Assembly (NCBI GenBank): GCA_000341795.1
Contig: AODO01000006.1
Coordinates: 1-64,000 of the forward strand
Direction of reading: 5' to 3'
Source: Rhodococcus triatomae BKS 15-14
GTDB taxonomy: Bacteria > Actinomycetota > Actinomycetes > Mycobacteriales > Mycobacteriaceae
DNA length: 64,000 bases
This document shows positions 55,271 through 64,000 of the stretch, in pieces. Both the position numbers and the translations under genes were made by a program. The notes beneath the pieces are model-generated. The model worked only from the letters and a program-made list of their open reading frames with translations, made no database searches and was not told where the DNA came from. Numbering within the stretch: the first letter of the stretch is position 1; every line of letters begins with the position of its first letter.

Positions 55271-56403
55271 GGGGCGCGGCGGCCGCGGCACTGCTCGCCG
55301 TGACCGTTGTCGTGTCCGGCTGCGGCTGGCGGGGCGTGGAGTCGCTGGCGCTGCCCGCCACCGAGGGTCGCGGGGACGACGCGATCACCGTCACCGTCGA
55401 ACTGCCCGACGTCTCCACCATCACCCCGAACTCGCGGGTGATGGTGGACGACGTGACCGTCGGCTCGGTCACCGACATCGGGCTGGGCCCCGGCCACGCC
55501 GTTCTCACCGTCGGCCTGAACGGCGACGTCGACCTGCCCGCCAACGCGACTGCGCGGATCGGTCAGACCAGTCTTCTCGGATCGACACATGTCGAGTTGT
55601 CCGCGCCCGCCGACGAACCACCCACCGGCCGGCTCACCGACGGGTCCCGCATCACCCTCGACAGGACCGGCGCCTACCCGACCACCGAGGAGACCCTGTC
55701 GTCCCTGTCCCTGGTGCTGGGCGGCAGCGGTCTGGCACAGGTACAGGAGATCATGGGCGAGGTGAACGCGGCTCTCGGTGGCCGCGAGGACACGGTGCGT
55801 CGCCTGCTCGCCCGGCTCGACACCATGCTCGCCGCCCTCGACGACCAGAAGTCCGACATCACGCGGACCATCGACGGACTGGACGCGCTCGCCGTGGAGG
55901 TCGCGGCGCAACGCGACGACGTGGTCCGCGCGATCGACGGGATCACGCCCGCCCTGGACACCATCGCGACCCGCCGCGCGGACCTCGTTCGCGCCCTCGA
56001 CTCGCTCGGCCGTCTCGGCGATTCCGCGTCCGCCGTGGTGACGAGCACCGGCGACGACCTGACCGCGAACCTGCGCTCCCTGCAACCGGTTCTGCGGACA
56101 CTGGCCGACTCGGGCCCGTCGCTGACCGAGTCGCTGCGATACGTGCTCACCTACCCGTTCCCGATCGACACCTACCGGAACGCGGTCCGCGGCGACTACG
56201 CCAACGGCGAGGTGACCCTCGACCTGCGGGCCGCCACCCTGGACCGGGCCCTGCTCCTGGGAACCCCGCTGCAGGGCAGGCTCGCCGGACCGGAGGGCGC
56301 GGTCGGCGCCCTCGCACCCGCCACCGCGACCACGACGGCGGGCGTCCTGCCCGATCTCGGGCGCCTGCTCTTTCCCGCCCCGGCCCCGGGAGGCACACCG
56401 TGA
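55267..56403 (+). CDS. MceE-family lipoprotein
   Basis: 378 residues. Signal with lipobox VSGC, lipidated Cys19, as in LprK/LprN-type MceE proteins. MlaD domain with VMVDDVTVGSVTDIGLGPGH and LPANATARIGQTSLLGSTHV, then helices and a Pro-rich tail. The only lipidated Mce subunit here. ATG 55267 overlaps the mceD stop. Confidence 0.92.
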   Translation: MRGAAAAALLAVTVVVSGCGWRGVESLALPATEGRGDDAITVTVELPDVSTITPNSRVMVDDVTVGSVTDIGLGPGHAVLTVGLNGDVDLPANATARIGQTSLLGSTHVELSAPADEPPTGRLTDGSRITLDRTGAYPTTEETLSSLSLVLGGSGLAQVQEIMGEVNAALGGREDTVRRLLARLDTMLAALDDQKSDITRTIDGLDALAVEVAAQRDDVVRAIDGITPALDTIATRRADLVRALDSLGRLGDSASAVVTSTGDDLTANLRSLQPVLRTLADSGPSLTESLRYVLTYPFPIDTYRNAVRGDYANGEVTLDLRAATLDRALLLGTPLQGRLAGPEGAVGALAPATATTTAGVLPDLGRLLFPAPAPGGTP

Positions 56404-57578
56404 CCCGTTCACTTCGCCTGCGCCTGACGGTGTTCGGACTCGTCGGGCTGATCGCGGTCGCGGTGGTGGCGGTGCGGTACGCCCAACTGCCGCAGCAGGC
56501 AGGGGTCGGCCGGTACGAGGTCACACTGGAGCTTCCGGACGGCGCGGGCCTGTACCCGCAGGCCAACGTCACCTATCGCGGTACGGAGATCGGACGGGTC
56601 ACCGACCTCGATGCCGTCCCCGGCGGCGCCCGCGCCGTCCTGTCCCTCGACTCGGATGTCCCGGTGCCTGCGGACGTCGACGCGGAGGCCCACAGCATGT
56701 CCGCGATCGGCGAGCAGTTCGTCGATCTGATCCCCGCGTCGGCGGGCGACCCGTTCCTGGCGGACGGATCGGTGATCCCCCGCGAACGGACGTCGGTACC
56801 CCAGCGAATCGGCACCACCCTGGACCTGCTGTACGCGGCGTTGTCCTCGGTGGACCCGGAGGCGCTCCGGCGGGTGCTGGACGAATCCTTCACCGCGGTG
56901 AACGGTTCCGGACCCGCCCTCGCCGACCTGGTGACCTCGACCGGCGACCTGGCCGAGGCCGCCGCGGCGGATCGTGATCCGCTCGCCGCGTTGGTCACCG
57001 ACGCCGCGCCCGTCCTCGACCCGCTGGCGGCGAGCAGCGACGCGATCCGGTCGTGGGCATCCTCGCTGTCGTCGGTCACCGGCGAGGTCGCGGCCGTGGA
57101 CCCGTCGGTGCGGTCGTTGCTCACGAACGGAACCCCCGCGGCCGACGAGGTCCGGGCCCTGATCGAGCGACTGCGCCCGACCCTGCCCGTGCTTCTCGCC
57201 AACCTGACGAGCGTCGCGCAGGTCGCGCAGGTGTACAACCCCGCGATCGAGCAGCTGCTGGTTCTCTATCCTCCGATCATCGCGTCGACCCAGAGCGCGG
57301 GACTGGTCAACGCGGACGATCCGGGCCAGAACACCTTCTTCCTCGCGCAGCTCAACGATCCGCCACCGTGCACGACCGGCTTCCTGCCCGCGTCGGAGCG
57401 CCGCCCGCCGACCGAAACGGACACGGTCCCGACACCACCGGGTTTGTATTGCAGTGTCGCGCCGGACGATCCGAGGTCGGTGCGGGGCTCGCGCAACCTT
57501 CCGTGCCTGGAGTACCCGGGGCTGCGGGCGGCGACGGTGCAGATGTGCCGGGAAGCGGCGGGCGCAGCGCCCCGCTGA
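56400..57578 (+). CDS. MceF-family protein
   Basis: 392 residues, last of the mce unit. Anchor helix at about 8-27, MlaD domain with VTYRGTEIGRVTDLDAVPGG, helical region, and four Cys toward the end (PPPCTTGFL, LYCSVAPDD, LPCLEYPG, MCREAAG). GTG 56400 overlaps the mceE stop. No terminator hairpin was found before the next operator (57618), so some read-through into the catabolic genes is possible. Confidence 0.9.
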   Translation: MTRSLRLRLTVFGLVGLIAVAVVAVRYAQLPQQAGVGRYEVTLELPDGAGLYPQANVTYRGTEIGRVTDLDAVPGGARAVLSLDSDVPVPADVDAEAHSMSAIGEQFVDLIPASAGDPFLADGSVIPRERTSVPQRIGTTLDLLYAALSSVDPEALRRVLDESFTAVNGSGPALADLVTSTGDLAEAAAADRDPLAALVTDAAPVLDPLAASSDAIRSWASSLSSVTGEVAAVDPSVRSLLTNGTPAADEVRALIERLRPTLPVLLANLTSVAQVAQVYNPAIEQLLVLYPPIIASTQSAGLVNADDPGQNTFFLAQLNDPPPCTTGFLPASERRPPTETDTVPTPPGLYCSVAPDDPRSVRGSRNLPCLEYPGLRAATVQMCREAAGAAPR

Positions 57579-57617
57579 TCGTGGTGACACCCGTCCGCCC
57601 ACGCCGAAAGCCCTCCT

Positions 57618-57640
57618 CCATACCATCGAGTACGGTACGG
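57618..57640. promoter_or_regulatory. TetR-type operator, copy 2
   Basis: CCATACCAT-CGAGT-ACGGTACGG follows the same 9+5+9 plan as copy 1 at 47244-47266. The joint consensus is CCRTACCAT-N5-RYGGTACGG. It lies 57 bases upstream of the alpha/beta hydrolase start, a normal repressor position. Confidence 0.72.
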
Positions 57641-57696
57641 TTTGCCTGTCAGCGCGCCGCCCACCGTGTTCTACCGTCCTTCCGGAAGGTGTGACC

Positions 57697-58842
57697 GTGA
57701 TCGTCGACCAGTTCCAGCGCATCCCGTACGAGCCCGCCCGCGACGGGCGCGTCGAGATGCACTCCGGCCTGTCCCGCCACTACCCCACCCTGCACGCGAA
57801 CCTCGTCGCACCCCTCGACTGCGACCGCTCGATCGGGGTCGTGATGATGCATCCGGCGTCGGATTTCCTGTCCCACTTCCTGCTTCGCGGGTTCGCCGAG
57901 GCCGGCATTCCGGCGCTCGGCGTCAACACCCGCTACACGTCCAACGAACCGGCGCTGATCATGGAACGCGCCGCGCTCGACGTCGGCGCCGCCGTGCGGT
58001 GGATGAAAGACCGCCTCGGCTTCGAGCGCGTCGTCCTCCTCGGGTTCAGTGGCGGCGGCTCGCTGGCCGCGTTCTACCAGGACATCGCCGAGAACCGCAG
58101 TGTCACGCACACTCCCGCGGGTGACCCCACCGGATTCGCGGACGCGGACCTGCCCCCTGCCGACGCACTGATGCTGATCGGCGCCCACCCCGGCCGGGCG
58201 CGGGTGCTGCGACACTGGATCGACCCCACCCCACTCGACGAATCCGAGCCGGATCGGCTCGACGCCGGCCTGGACCTGTACGCGCCCGGCCGCACCACGC
58301 CGCTTGACCGTGACTGGGTGCTGGAGTACCGCCGGGCCCAGCTCGACCGGATGCGCCGCATCGACGCCTTCGCACTGGAACGGCTCGCCGAGCTGAACCG
58401 GTCCGGCGACTCGGATCACGGCTTCGTCGTCCACCGGACCGTCGCGGACCCCCGGTTCGTGGACGTCACCCTGGACCCGAGCGATCGCGCCCCGGGCAGC
58501 ATGTACGGCGACCCGGCTCGCGCCAACACCGCCGCCGGTGGGCTGGCCCGTTTCGTCACCGTACGCAGCTGGCTGAGCACCTGGAGCATCGACCACAGCA
58601 ACGCCGACGCCCTGCGCAACCTCCCCGGCGTCACCTGCCCGACGCTGGTGATGCCGCTGCTCGGTGACCAGGCCGCGTTCGCATCCGAGTCCCGCGCGAT
58701 GTACGCCGCGCTCACCAACGCACCCGCGACCCTCGTCGAAGTGCCCGAGCTGAACCACTATCTCGTCGACCAACCGCACGGCGTCTCGCACGTCACCGGA
58801 GAGGTCCGCACCTGGCTGGCGGGTCACGCGCTCGCCGCGTGA
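57697..58842 (+). CDS. alpha/beta hydrolase of the catabolic operon
   Basis: 381 residues. Nucleophile elbow GFSGGGS (Ser at about 120), likely acid in LLGDQAAFA and catalytic His in [12 protein letters not shown] chose GTG 57697, which leaves seven bases after GGAAGG; GTG 57691 is too close to it. The [18 protein letters not shown] and [11 protein letters not shown] stretches set it apart from generic esterases. As the first gene behind operator copy 2, it may open the pathway (ester hydrolysis) or cut a ring-fission product; the sequence does not decide. Confidence 0.85.
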   Translation: MIVDQFQRIPYEPARDGRVEMHSGLSRHYPTLHANLVAPLDCDRSIGVVMMHPASDFLSHFLLRGFAEAGIPALGVNTRYTSNEPALIMERAALDVGAAVRWMKDRLGFERVVLLGFSGGGSLAAFYQDIAENRSVTHTPAGDPTGFADADLPPADALMLIGAHPGRARVLRHWIDPTPLDESEPDRLDAGLDLYAPGRTTPLDRDWVLEYRRAQLDRMRRIDAFALERLAELNRSGDSDHGFVVHRTVADPRFVDVTLDPSDRAPGSMYGDPARANTAAGGLARFVTVRSWLSTWSIDHSNADALRNLPGVTCPTLVMPLLGDQAAFASESRAMYAALTNAPATLVEVPELNHYLVDQPHGVSHVTGEVRTWLAGHALAA

Positions 58843-58889
58843 CCCACCCGACGACCGATCCTCATCGACATCCTGGGGGAGAACACATC

Positions 58890-60182
58890 ATGGCCATCCA
58901 GCCCACGACCGACCGGGACGGCGCGGTTCCCGCGTACCCGCGCGGCGACCGCCGATGCCCGACCGGATTCCGGTACTGGGAGACCCGCGAACAGCCCGGT
59001 GTCCGACGCACCGAGCGGGTGCTGCGCCGCACCCTGCGAACCGAGCTGTTCCCACCCGACGACGTCGCGGAACGCTTCTGCGAGAGCCTCTTCCACGGCG
59101 ACCCGCTCGCGGAGGACTTCGTCGACGAGGTCTACCAGGCCGACACCAAGGCCGGGCGGGCGCTCCTGGACCGGGCACTGACCCAGGGTCTCGGCTCGAT
59201 CGAGAATCCACCCGCGTCCATGCGGGCGCTGTTCGACGAGTTCGAGACCGTCCCGGACTGGGTGGACCCGGAACTCGTCGAACGAGGCGCGTCGGTGTGG
59301 CGGCGGTGGGGCACGATGCTGTTCGCGGTTGCGGGCGGCATCACCCTGGAGATGTACACGGAGGCCGCGGTCGCGACGCCGCTGTCGCTGGCGGGCGGCT
59401 ACGCCGGCGACAACGCTCTGCGCCGGTACCTCGAGACCTCCAGGTTCTGGATCGACGTCTCGGAACCGGGCGCTCTGCTCACACCGGGATCGGCCGGGCG
59501 CGCCACCGCAATGCGGGTGCGGGTGATGCACGTGGCGGTGCGCCGCAAGGTCGACGGGCACCCCGAGTGGGACACCCCGCGGTGGGGGTACCCGATCAGC
59601 CAGGGCTACCAGATGCTCACCCTGCTCGGCGGCAGCACCGTACCCGCACTGGCGCTGCGGCTCGTCGGCATCCACACCAGTCGCTCGGACATGAACGCAC
59701 TGCTGCACTTCCAGAAGTACATGGGCCACCTGCTGGGCGTCGACATCTCCCTGTTCCCGGAGACCATCGCCGACTCGATGCGGCTGAACGCGATGGTGGT
59801 GTGCTCGCGCAGCCACGACGCGGGCGATCCCGGACGCGAGCTCATCGAGTCGTTCCCCGCGGCCTTCGCACCACGCCCCGACCAGCGTGGCCTCGAACGC
59901 CTGCGCGCCCGGTACACGCACGCCATGTATGCGGCCTACACCACCCTGTTCATGAGCCCGGTGACCCGCGCCAAGCACGACATGCCGTCCCCGTTCCCCG
60001 GCATCCTGCTGGTGATCGCGCGGTGGCCGCTGCTGACGGTCGCGGAGTACGCGCGACGACTCTCACCACGCGTGAACCGGTTGTGGGAGCGGATCACCAC
60101 GCGGCACCGGGAGAGCTGGTACCGCGCGCAGATGGCGGGCAGGCAGGCCGAATTCGACGCGCACGGCGGGCTGCGCCGATGA
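58890..60182 (+). CDS. MpaB-family oxygenase (DUF2236)
   Basis: 430 residues. DUF2236 contains latex-clearing protein and MpaB', oxygenases that cleave isoprenoid double bonds with O2, often using heme. The domain spans about 95-360; conserved-looking pieces are [33 protein letters not shown] and the [16 protein letters not shown] segment. No signal peptide. ATG 58890 has GGGGGAGA upstream; a GTG at 58839 would overlap the hydrolase stop. Overlaps hmgA-like as ATGA. Cleavage of an isoprenoid chain is a family-based inference. Confidence 0.82.
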   Translation: MAIQPTTDRDGAVPAYPRGDRRCPTGFRYWETREQPGVRRTERVLRRTLRTELFPPDDVAERFCESLFHGDPLAEDFVDEVYQADTKAGRALLDRALTQGLGSIENPPASMRALFDEFETVPDWVDPELVERGASVWRRWGTMLFAVAGGITLEMYTEAAVATPLSLAGGYAGDNALRRYLETSRFWIDVSEPGALLTPGSAGRATAMRVRVMHVAVRRKVDGHPEWDTPRWGYPISQGYQMLTLLGGSTVPALALRLVGIHTSRSDMNALLHFQKYMGHLLGVDISLFPETIADSMRLNAMVVCSRSHDAGDPGRELIESFPAAFAPRPDQRGLERLRARYTHAMYAAYTTLFMSPVTRAKHDMPSPFPGILLVIARWPLLTVAEYARRLSPRVNRLWERITTRHRESWYRAQMAGRQAEFDAHGGLRR

Positions 60183-61480
60183 CCGCGACGACCGGGCTCG
60201 CGTACCTGCACGGCTTCGGCAACGAGCACCACAGCGAAGCGGTCCCGGGCACGCTGCCGTGGGGCCAGAACGGGCCGCAGCGTGCCCCGCACGGCCTGTA
60301 CGCCGAACAACTCTCCGCGACGGCATTCACCGAGTCGCGCGTGCACAACCGGCGCACCTGGGCGTACCGGATCCTGCCGTCGGCGCGGCACGGCGCGTTC
60401 CGACGCATCGACGACGGGCACCTGCGGTCCGCTCCGCTCACCGACGGTGTCCTCGACGTCAACCGGTTGCGGTGGAACCCGATGCCGGACCCCGCACCCG
60501 GCACCGACTTCCTCGACGGGCTCTACACCCTCGCCGCCAACGGCGACGTCGTCGAACAGTCCGGCATCGCGATCCACACCTACCACTGCAACCTGTCGAT
60601 GGACTCGCGCTACTTCTTCGATCTCGACGGTGAACTGCTGATCGTCCCGCAGTCGGGGACGCTCCGAATCCACAGCGAGGTAGGGATCCTCGACGTCGCA
60701 CCAGGCGAGATCGCGGTCGTCGGCCGGGCCGTCGGCTTCCGCGTCGTGGTGCCGGACGGCACCGCCCGCGGCTACGTCCTGGAGAACTACGGCGCCTACC
60801 TCGCCCTGCCGGAACTCGGGCCGATCGGGGCCAACGGTCTCGCCCACCCGCGCGACTTCGTGTATCCCGTTGCCGCGTACGAGGACCGGGACGAGACCGT
60901 CGAGTTGGTCCGCAAGTTCGGCGGCCACCTGTGGGCGACGGAATTGGACCACTCCCCGCTCGACGTCGTCGCCTGGCACGGCACCCACGGTGTGTACAAG
61001 TACGACACCGCGCGGTTCCACGTGATGAGTTCGGTGACCTGGGACCACCCCGACCCGTCGATCTTCACGCTGCTGAGTTCGCCGTCGGAGCGGCCCGGCG
61101 TCGCGAACGTCGACGTCGTGGTGTTCCCGCCGCGCTGGAACGTCATCGAACACTCCTTCCGTCCACCGTATTTCCACCGCAACACGATGACCGAGTTCAT
61201 GGGCCTGGTCACCGGCGTCCACGACGCGAAGGCCGAAGGGTTCGTTCCCGGCGGCGCGAGTCTGCACAACATGTGGGCGCCGCACGGACCCGACGCCGAG
61301 ACCTACGAGCTCGCGGTCGCGGCGGACCTGACACCCCAGAAGCTGGACGGGTCGCTGCCGTTCATGTTCGAGACGCGCCGACCGTTGCACGTCACCGACT
61401 TCGCACACGCGTCCGATCACCGGCAGTCCGACTACGACGCCTCCTGGCGTGACCTGCGTCGGCACTTCCGTGTCCCCTGA
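60179..61480 (+). CDS. hmgA: homogentisate 1,2-dioxygenase-family enzyme
   Basis: 433 residues, full length. Opens the ring of homogentisate (2,5-dihydroxyphenylacetate) with Fe(II) and O2. Iron ligands are conserved: His in PPYFHRN, Glu in TMTEFMG and His in NMWAPHGPD; substrate-contact [13 protein letters not shown] is at the N-terminus. No maleylacetoacetate isomerase, fumarylacetoacetase or hydroxyphenylpyruvate dioxygenase gene is adjacent, so it may be a second copy with a related 1,4-hydroquinone as substrate. Start overlaps the MpaB-type stop. Confidence 0.9.
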   Translation: MTATTGLAYLHGFGNEHHSEAVPGTLPWGQNGPQRAPHGLYAEQLSATAFTESRVHNRRTWAYRILPSARHGAFRRIDDGHLRSAPLTDGVLDVNRLRWNPMPDPAPGTDFLDGLYTLAANGDVVEQSGIAIHTYHCNLSMDSRYFFDLDGELLIVPQSGTLRIHSEVGILDVAPGEIAVVGRAVGFRVVVPDGTARGYVLENYGAYLALPELGPIGANGLAHPRDFVYPVAAYEDRDETVELVRKFGGHLWATELDHSPLDVVAWHGTHGVYKYDTARFHVMSSVTWDHPDPSIFTLLSSPSERPGVANVDVVVFPPRWNVIEHSFRPPYFHRNTMTEFMGLVTGVHDAKAEGFVPGGASLHNMWAPHGPDAETYELAVAADLTPQKLDGSLPFMFETRRPLHVTDFAHASDHRQSDYDASWRDLRRHFRVP

Positions 61481-61555
61481 CAGACCGAACGCCCTGCACC
61501 ACAGCTCGTCTCGCACTCCCGACACCACCGCTCGAGCCGACCGAGAGGACTGCCG

Positions 61556-63043
61556 ATGACCACCACCGTGCGCAACACCCCCGAGTTCACCCTGCCCGCT
61601 CCGGCACACCGGATCGGTGGCCGCGTCACCGCGGGCGCGGGCACCGAGGCGTTCACCTCCACCGACCCGGCCACCGGCGAGGTCGTCGCCGAGCTGGCCG
61701 CGGGCTCCGCGCAGGACGTCGACGACGCGGTCGCCGCGGCCCGCGCTCAGTTCGAGAACGGCGAGTGGTCGCGTCTGCCCGCAGCCGAGCGGGGCAGGAT
61801 CCTGAACCGCGCCGCGGACCTCATCGAGCGGGACGCCGAAACACTCGCCGCACTCGAAGCCGTCGAGATGGGCAAGCTCTACAAGGATTCCGTCGCCGGC
61901 GACATCCCCGCCACCGCGGCGGTGTTCCGGCACTTCGCCGGATGGTCGGACAAGCTGACGGGGCAGTCCGCGTCCCTGTGCGACATCGGACCGCAGAAGC
62001 GGTTCGGCTTCACCATGCGTCAGCCGCTCGGTGTCGTCGCGGCGATCACGCCGTGGAACAACCCCGCCGTCATCGCGGCCTGGAAGCTCGCGCCCGCGCT
62101 CGCAGCGGGCAACACCGCGGTCGTCAAGCCGGCCGAGGACGCCTCCCTGTCCACGCTGCATCTCGCGGACCTGCTGACCGAAGCCGGGCTCCCGGACGGT
62201 GTGGTCAACGTCGTCACCGGCCTCGGCTCCGTCGCGGGTGCGGCCTTGGCCGGACACGGCGGCGTCGACAAGGTCTCGTTCACCGGCAGCCCGGCCGTCG
62301 GCCGCGGCATCCAGAGCCACGCGGGCAGCACCTTCCGCAAGGTGACGCTCGAACTCGGTGGCAAGTCGCCGCAGCTGATCTTCCCGGACGCGAACCTGGA
62401 GGAGGCGCTGCCGTGGATCGCGATGGGCAACTTCTACCACCAGGGCCAGGTGTGCGCCGCGGGCACGCGGGTCATCGTGCACGAGTCCATCGCCGACCAG
62501 GTCGTCGACGGCCTCGTCGCCTTCGCCGAGCAGGCCGTCATCGGCGATCCCTTCGACGAGGCCAGCACGATGGGCACGATCGTCAACCAGAAGCAGTTGG
62601 ACCGGGTGATGGGGTACATCGAGAAGGGTCGCGCCGAGGGCGCCGACCTCGTCACCGGCGGAAACCGCCTCGACGGACCCGGACTGTTCGTGCAGCCCAC
62701 CGTCTTCCGTGGTCACAACGACCTCACCATCGCCCGCGAGGAGATCTTCGGCCCCGTCGCGACGGTGATGACCTTCAGAACCACCGAGGAGGCGGTGGCC
62801 CTGGCGAACGCCACCGAGTTCGGCCTCAACGCGATGATCTACTCCTCCGACATCTCCCGCGTCCACTCCGTCATCGAGAAGCTGCGCGTCGGCATGGTGT
62901 GGGTGAACGGCTGGGGCGTGCCGGATCCGGCGCTGCCCTGGGGCGGCCGTGGCGGCAGCGGCATCGGCCGCGAGCTCGGGCGGTCCGGCATCGAGGCCGA
63001 CACCGAGGAGAAGACCGTCCACATCGGGTACACGGGCCTGTGA
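61556..63043 (+). CDS. NAD(P)-dependent aldehyde dehydrogenase
   Basis: 495 residues, complete ALDH fold. Cofactor segments VVAAITPWNNPAV and SFTGSPAVGRGI, catalytic Glu in LELGGKSP, nucleophile Cys in GQVCAAGTR and the closing EEIFGPVATVMTF are intact. It is 75 bases after the dioxygenase in the same direction, with GAGAGGA before ATG 61556. In this operon it may oxidise an aldehyde released by the MpaB-type oxygenase; substrate choice cannot be read from the sequence. Confidence 0.93.
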   Translation: MTTTVRNTPEFTLPAPAHRIGGRVTAGAGTEAFTSTDPATGEVVAELAAGSAQDVDDAVAAARAQFENGEWSRLPAAERGRILNRAADLIERDAETLAALEAVEMGKLYKDSVAGDIPATAAVFRHFAGWSDKLTGQSASLCDIGPQKRFGFTMRQPLGVVAAITPWNNPAVIAAWKLAPALAAGNTAVVKPAEDASLSTLHLADLLTEAGLPDGVVNVVTGLGSVAGAALAGHGGVDKVSFTGSPAVGRGIQSHAGSTFRKVTLELGGKSPQLIFPDANLEEALPWIAMGNFYHQGQVCAAGTRVIVHESIADQVVDGLVAFAEQAVIGDPFDEASTMGTIVNQKQLDRVMGYIEKGRAEGADLVTGGNRLDGPGLFVQPTVFRGHNDLTIAREEIFGPVATVMTFRTTEEAVALANATEFGLNAMIYSSDISRVHSVIEKLRVGMVWVNGWGVPDPALPWGGRGGSGIGRELGRSGIEADTEEKTVHIGYTGL

Positions 63044-63074
63044 CCCGATGACCGTCACCGAGAGGAACACGCCC

Positions 63075-64000
63075 ATGTCCCCCAGCGCGGGAACGGATCT
63101 GGAGATCACCGAGGCCTGGAACGGTCTGGACGGCGAGGACGACGTCCTCACGACCGTGCTGCCCCGGCACAACGCCGCGCACCCGGTGCCGCGGAACCTG
63201 GCGTTCGAGCACTGGTACTTCGACGCCACGCTCGCGGACGGACGCACCGTCATCGCGTTCCTCAACATGCGCCGCCCCGAGGAGCCGGCGCTGGTGGCCC
63301 GGCCCAACGTCGAGATCCTGGTCTATCAGCCGGACGGCACCCGCAGGCAGGTGCGCAGGCGGTACCCGCGGTCGCAGGCGAGCGCGTCGATCCGCAAGTG
63401 CGACGTACGGATCGGGGGCAACCACGCACATGCCGAATTCCCCGACGGCGGGCTGCCGGTCCACCGCGTGTACGTCTCCGAGGACGGCATCACCCTCGAC
63501 CTGACGTTCGTCAACGAGCTTCCCAGCTGGATGCCCGGCGGCGGCGAGACCCGCTTCGGCAACACCGAGGTGTTCGGATGGTGTGTCGGCGCCCCGCGCG
63601 CCGCGGTGACGGGAAGCGTCACCGTCGACGGCGTCCGCACCGACGTCTCGGGCCGCGGCTACGCCGACCACAACTGGGGATTCGGCGACATGACGAAGGT
63701 GATCGACCACTGGCACTGGGGACGCCTGTACGACGACGACTACTCGCTGCTGTTCGCGTCCGTCCTGACGCAGGAGAAGCAGGGCAGGCACCGGAGCCAA
63801 CCGCTGATGCTCGCGCACCGGGGTGAGGTGGTGTCGAGCACCGGCAAGGTCGTGCTGACCGAGGGGCCACCGGTCTTCGACGACCGGGCCGGGCGCACCC
63901 GGCCCGAGTGGCTGACCCTCGAGGTTCCCGACCTCCTGTCGTTGCGACTGGACGTCGAGGAGGTGGTGCACGCGCACGACCTCCTCGACGACGTACCCGT
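63075..64000 (+). CDS. CrtC-like (carotenoid 1,2-hydratase type) protein, 3' end missing
   Basis: The frame is open to the right edge (at least 308 residues). Two-domain lipocalin-like fold of the CrtC/hydroxyneurosporene synthase superfamily: LAFEHWYFDATLADGRTVIA, GWCVGAPRAAVTGSV, GRGYADHNWGF and IDHWHWGRLYDDDYSLLFAS. CrtC adds water to a terminal isoprene double bond; many relatives act on other hydrophobic substrates. I chose ATG 63075, which has GAGAGGAAC upstream; ATG 63048 is an alternative. No signal peptide. More genes of this unit may lie beyond the window. Confidence 0.8.
   Translation, partial: MSPSAGTDLEITEAWNGLDGEDDVLTTVLPRHNAAHPVPRNLAFEHWYFDATLADGRTVIAFLNMRRPEEPALVARPNVEILVYQPDGTRRQVRRRYPRSQASASIRKCDVRIGGNHAHAEFPDGGLPVHRVYVSEDGITLDLTFVNELPSWMPGGGETRFGNTEVFGWCVGAPRAAVTGSVTVDGVRTDVSGRGYADHNWGFGDMTKVIDHWHWGRLYDDDYSLLFASVLTQEKQGRHRSQPLMLAHRGEVVSSTGKVVLTEGPPVFDDRAGRTRPEWLTLEVPDLLSLRLDVEEVVHAHDLLDDVP

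Noticed and set aside
59936-63307. A 1123-codon minus-strand frame opposite hmgA and the aldehyde dehydrogenase.
   Set aside because: The opposite strand encodes two enzymes with intact catalytic motifs; the minus frame has none.

Overview
The window is high-GC actinobacterial DNA, most likely from Rhodococcus or a close relative in the Mycobacteriales. GTG starts are frequent, stop and start codons often overlap as GTGA, ATGA or TGATG, there is a complete mce operon, and a block of genes follows the order seen in Mycobacterium tuberculosis from Rv0948c to Rv0959. No rRNA, tRNA, CRISPR array, insertion sequence or prophage was seen.

Region 1 (1-8.3 kb): the end of a TauD-type dioxygenase, an AEC carrier, a divergent XRE regulator and methionine aminopeptidase pair sharing a repeated operator-like box, an AAA/VWA chelatase-like pair and an alpha/beta hydrolase.

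Region 2 (8.5-29.5 kb): the mycobacterial synteny block. It holds purN-purH, a PerM-like and a DUF5336 membrane protein, sucC-sucD, a LytM peptidase behind a perfect CRP/GlxR box, uvrD1/pcrA and chorismate mutase. Inserted in it are a MacB/FtsX-type ABC exporter facing a two-component system across a 24-bp palindrome, and a wHTH/nuclease-like gene bracketed by four 53-nt palindromic repeats. Chorismate mutase is preceded by a probable leaderless aromatic-rich attenuator peptide.

Region 3 (29.5-43.5 kb): a cobalamin-centred segment. It carries a corrinoid-type ABC transporter, a second lipoprotein, a LysR regulator with MesX/MesD (B12-independent, folate-independent methionine synthesis), and the prpDBC methylcitrate operon with its regulator PrpR. 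Three cobalamin riboswitches are visible: one before each binding protein and one on the plus strand before prpR. The last suggests that B12 supply chooses between the methylcitrate and methylmalonyl routes of propionate metabolism.

Region 4 (43.5-64 kb): two Tat-exported multicopper oxidases, a Ca-repeat protein and a TetR regulator. The TetR gene faces an operon in which the second oxidase is translationally coupled to yrbEAB-mceABCDEF. The next genes encode an alpha/beta hydrolase, an MpaB/DUF2236 oxygenase, a homogentisate-dioxygenase-family enzyme, an aldehyde dehydrogenase and a CrtC-like hydratase cut by the right edge. The same 23-bp operator-like dyad precedes both transcription units. 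I infer a co-regulated lipid import and catabolism island, possibly for prenylated hydroquinones; this is a hypothesis.
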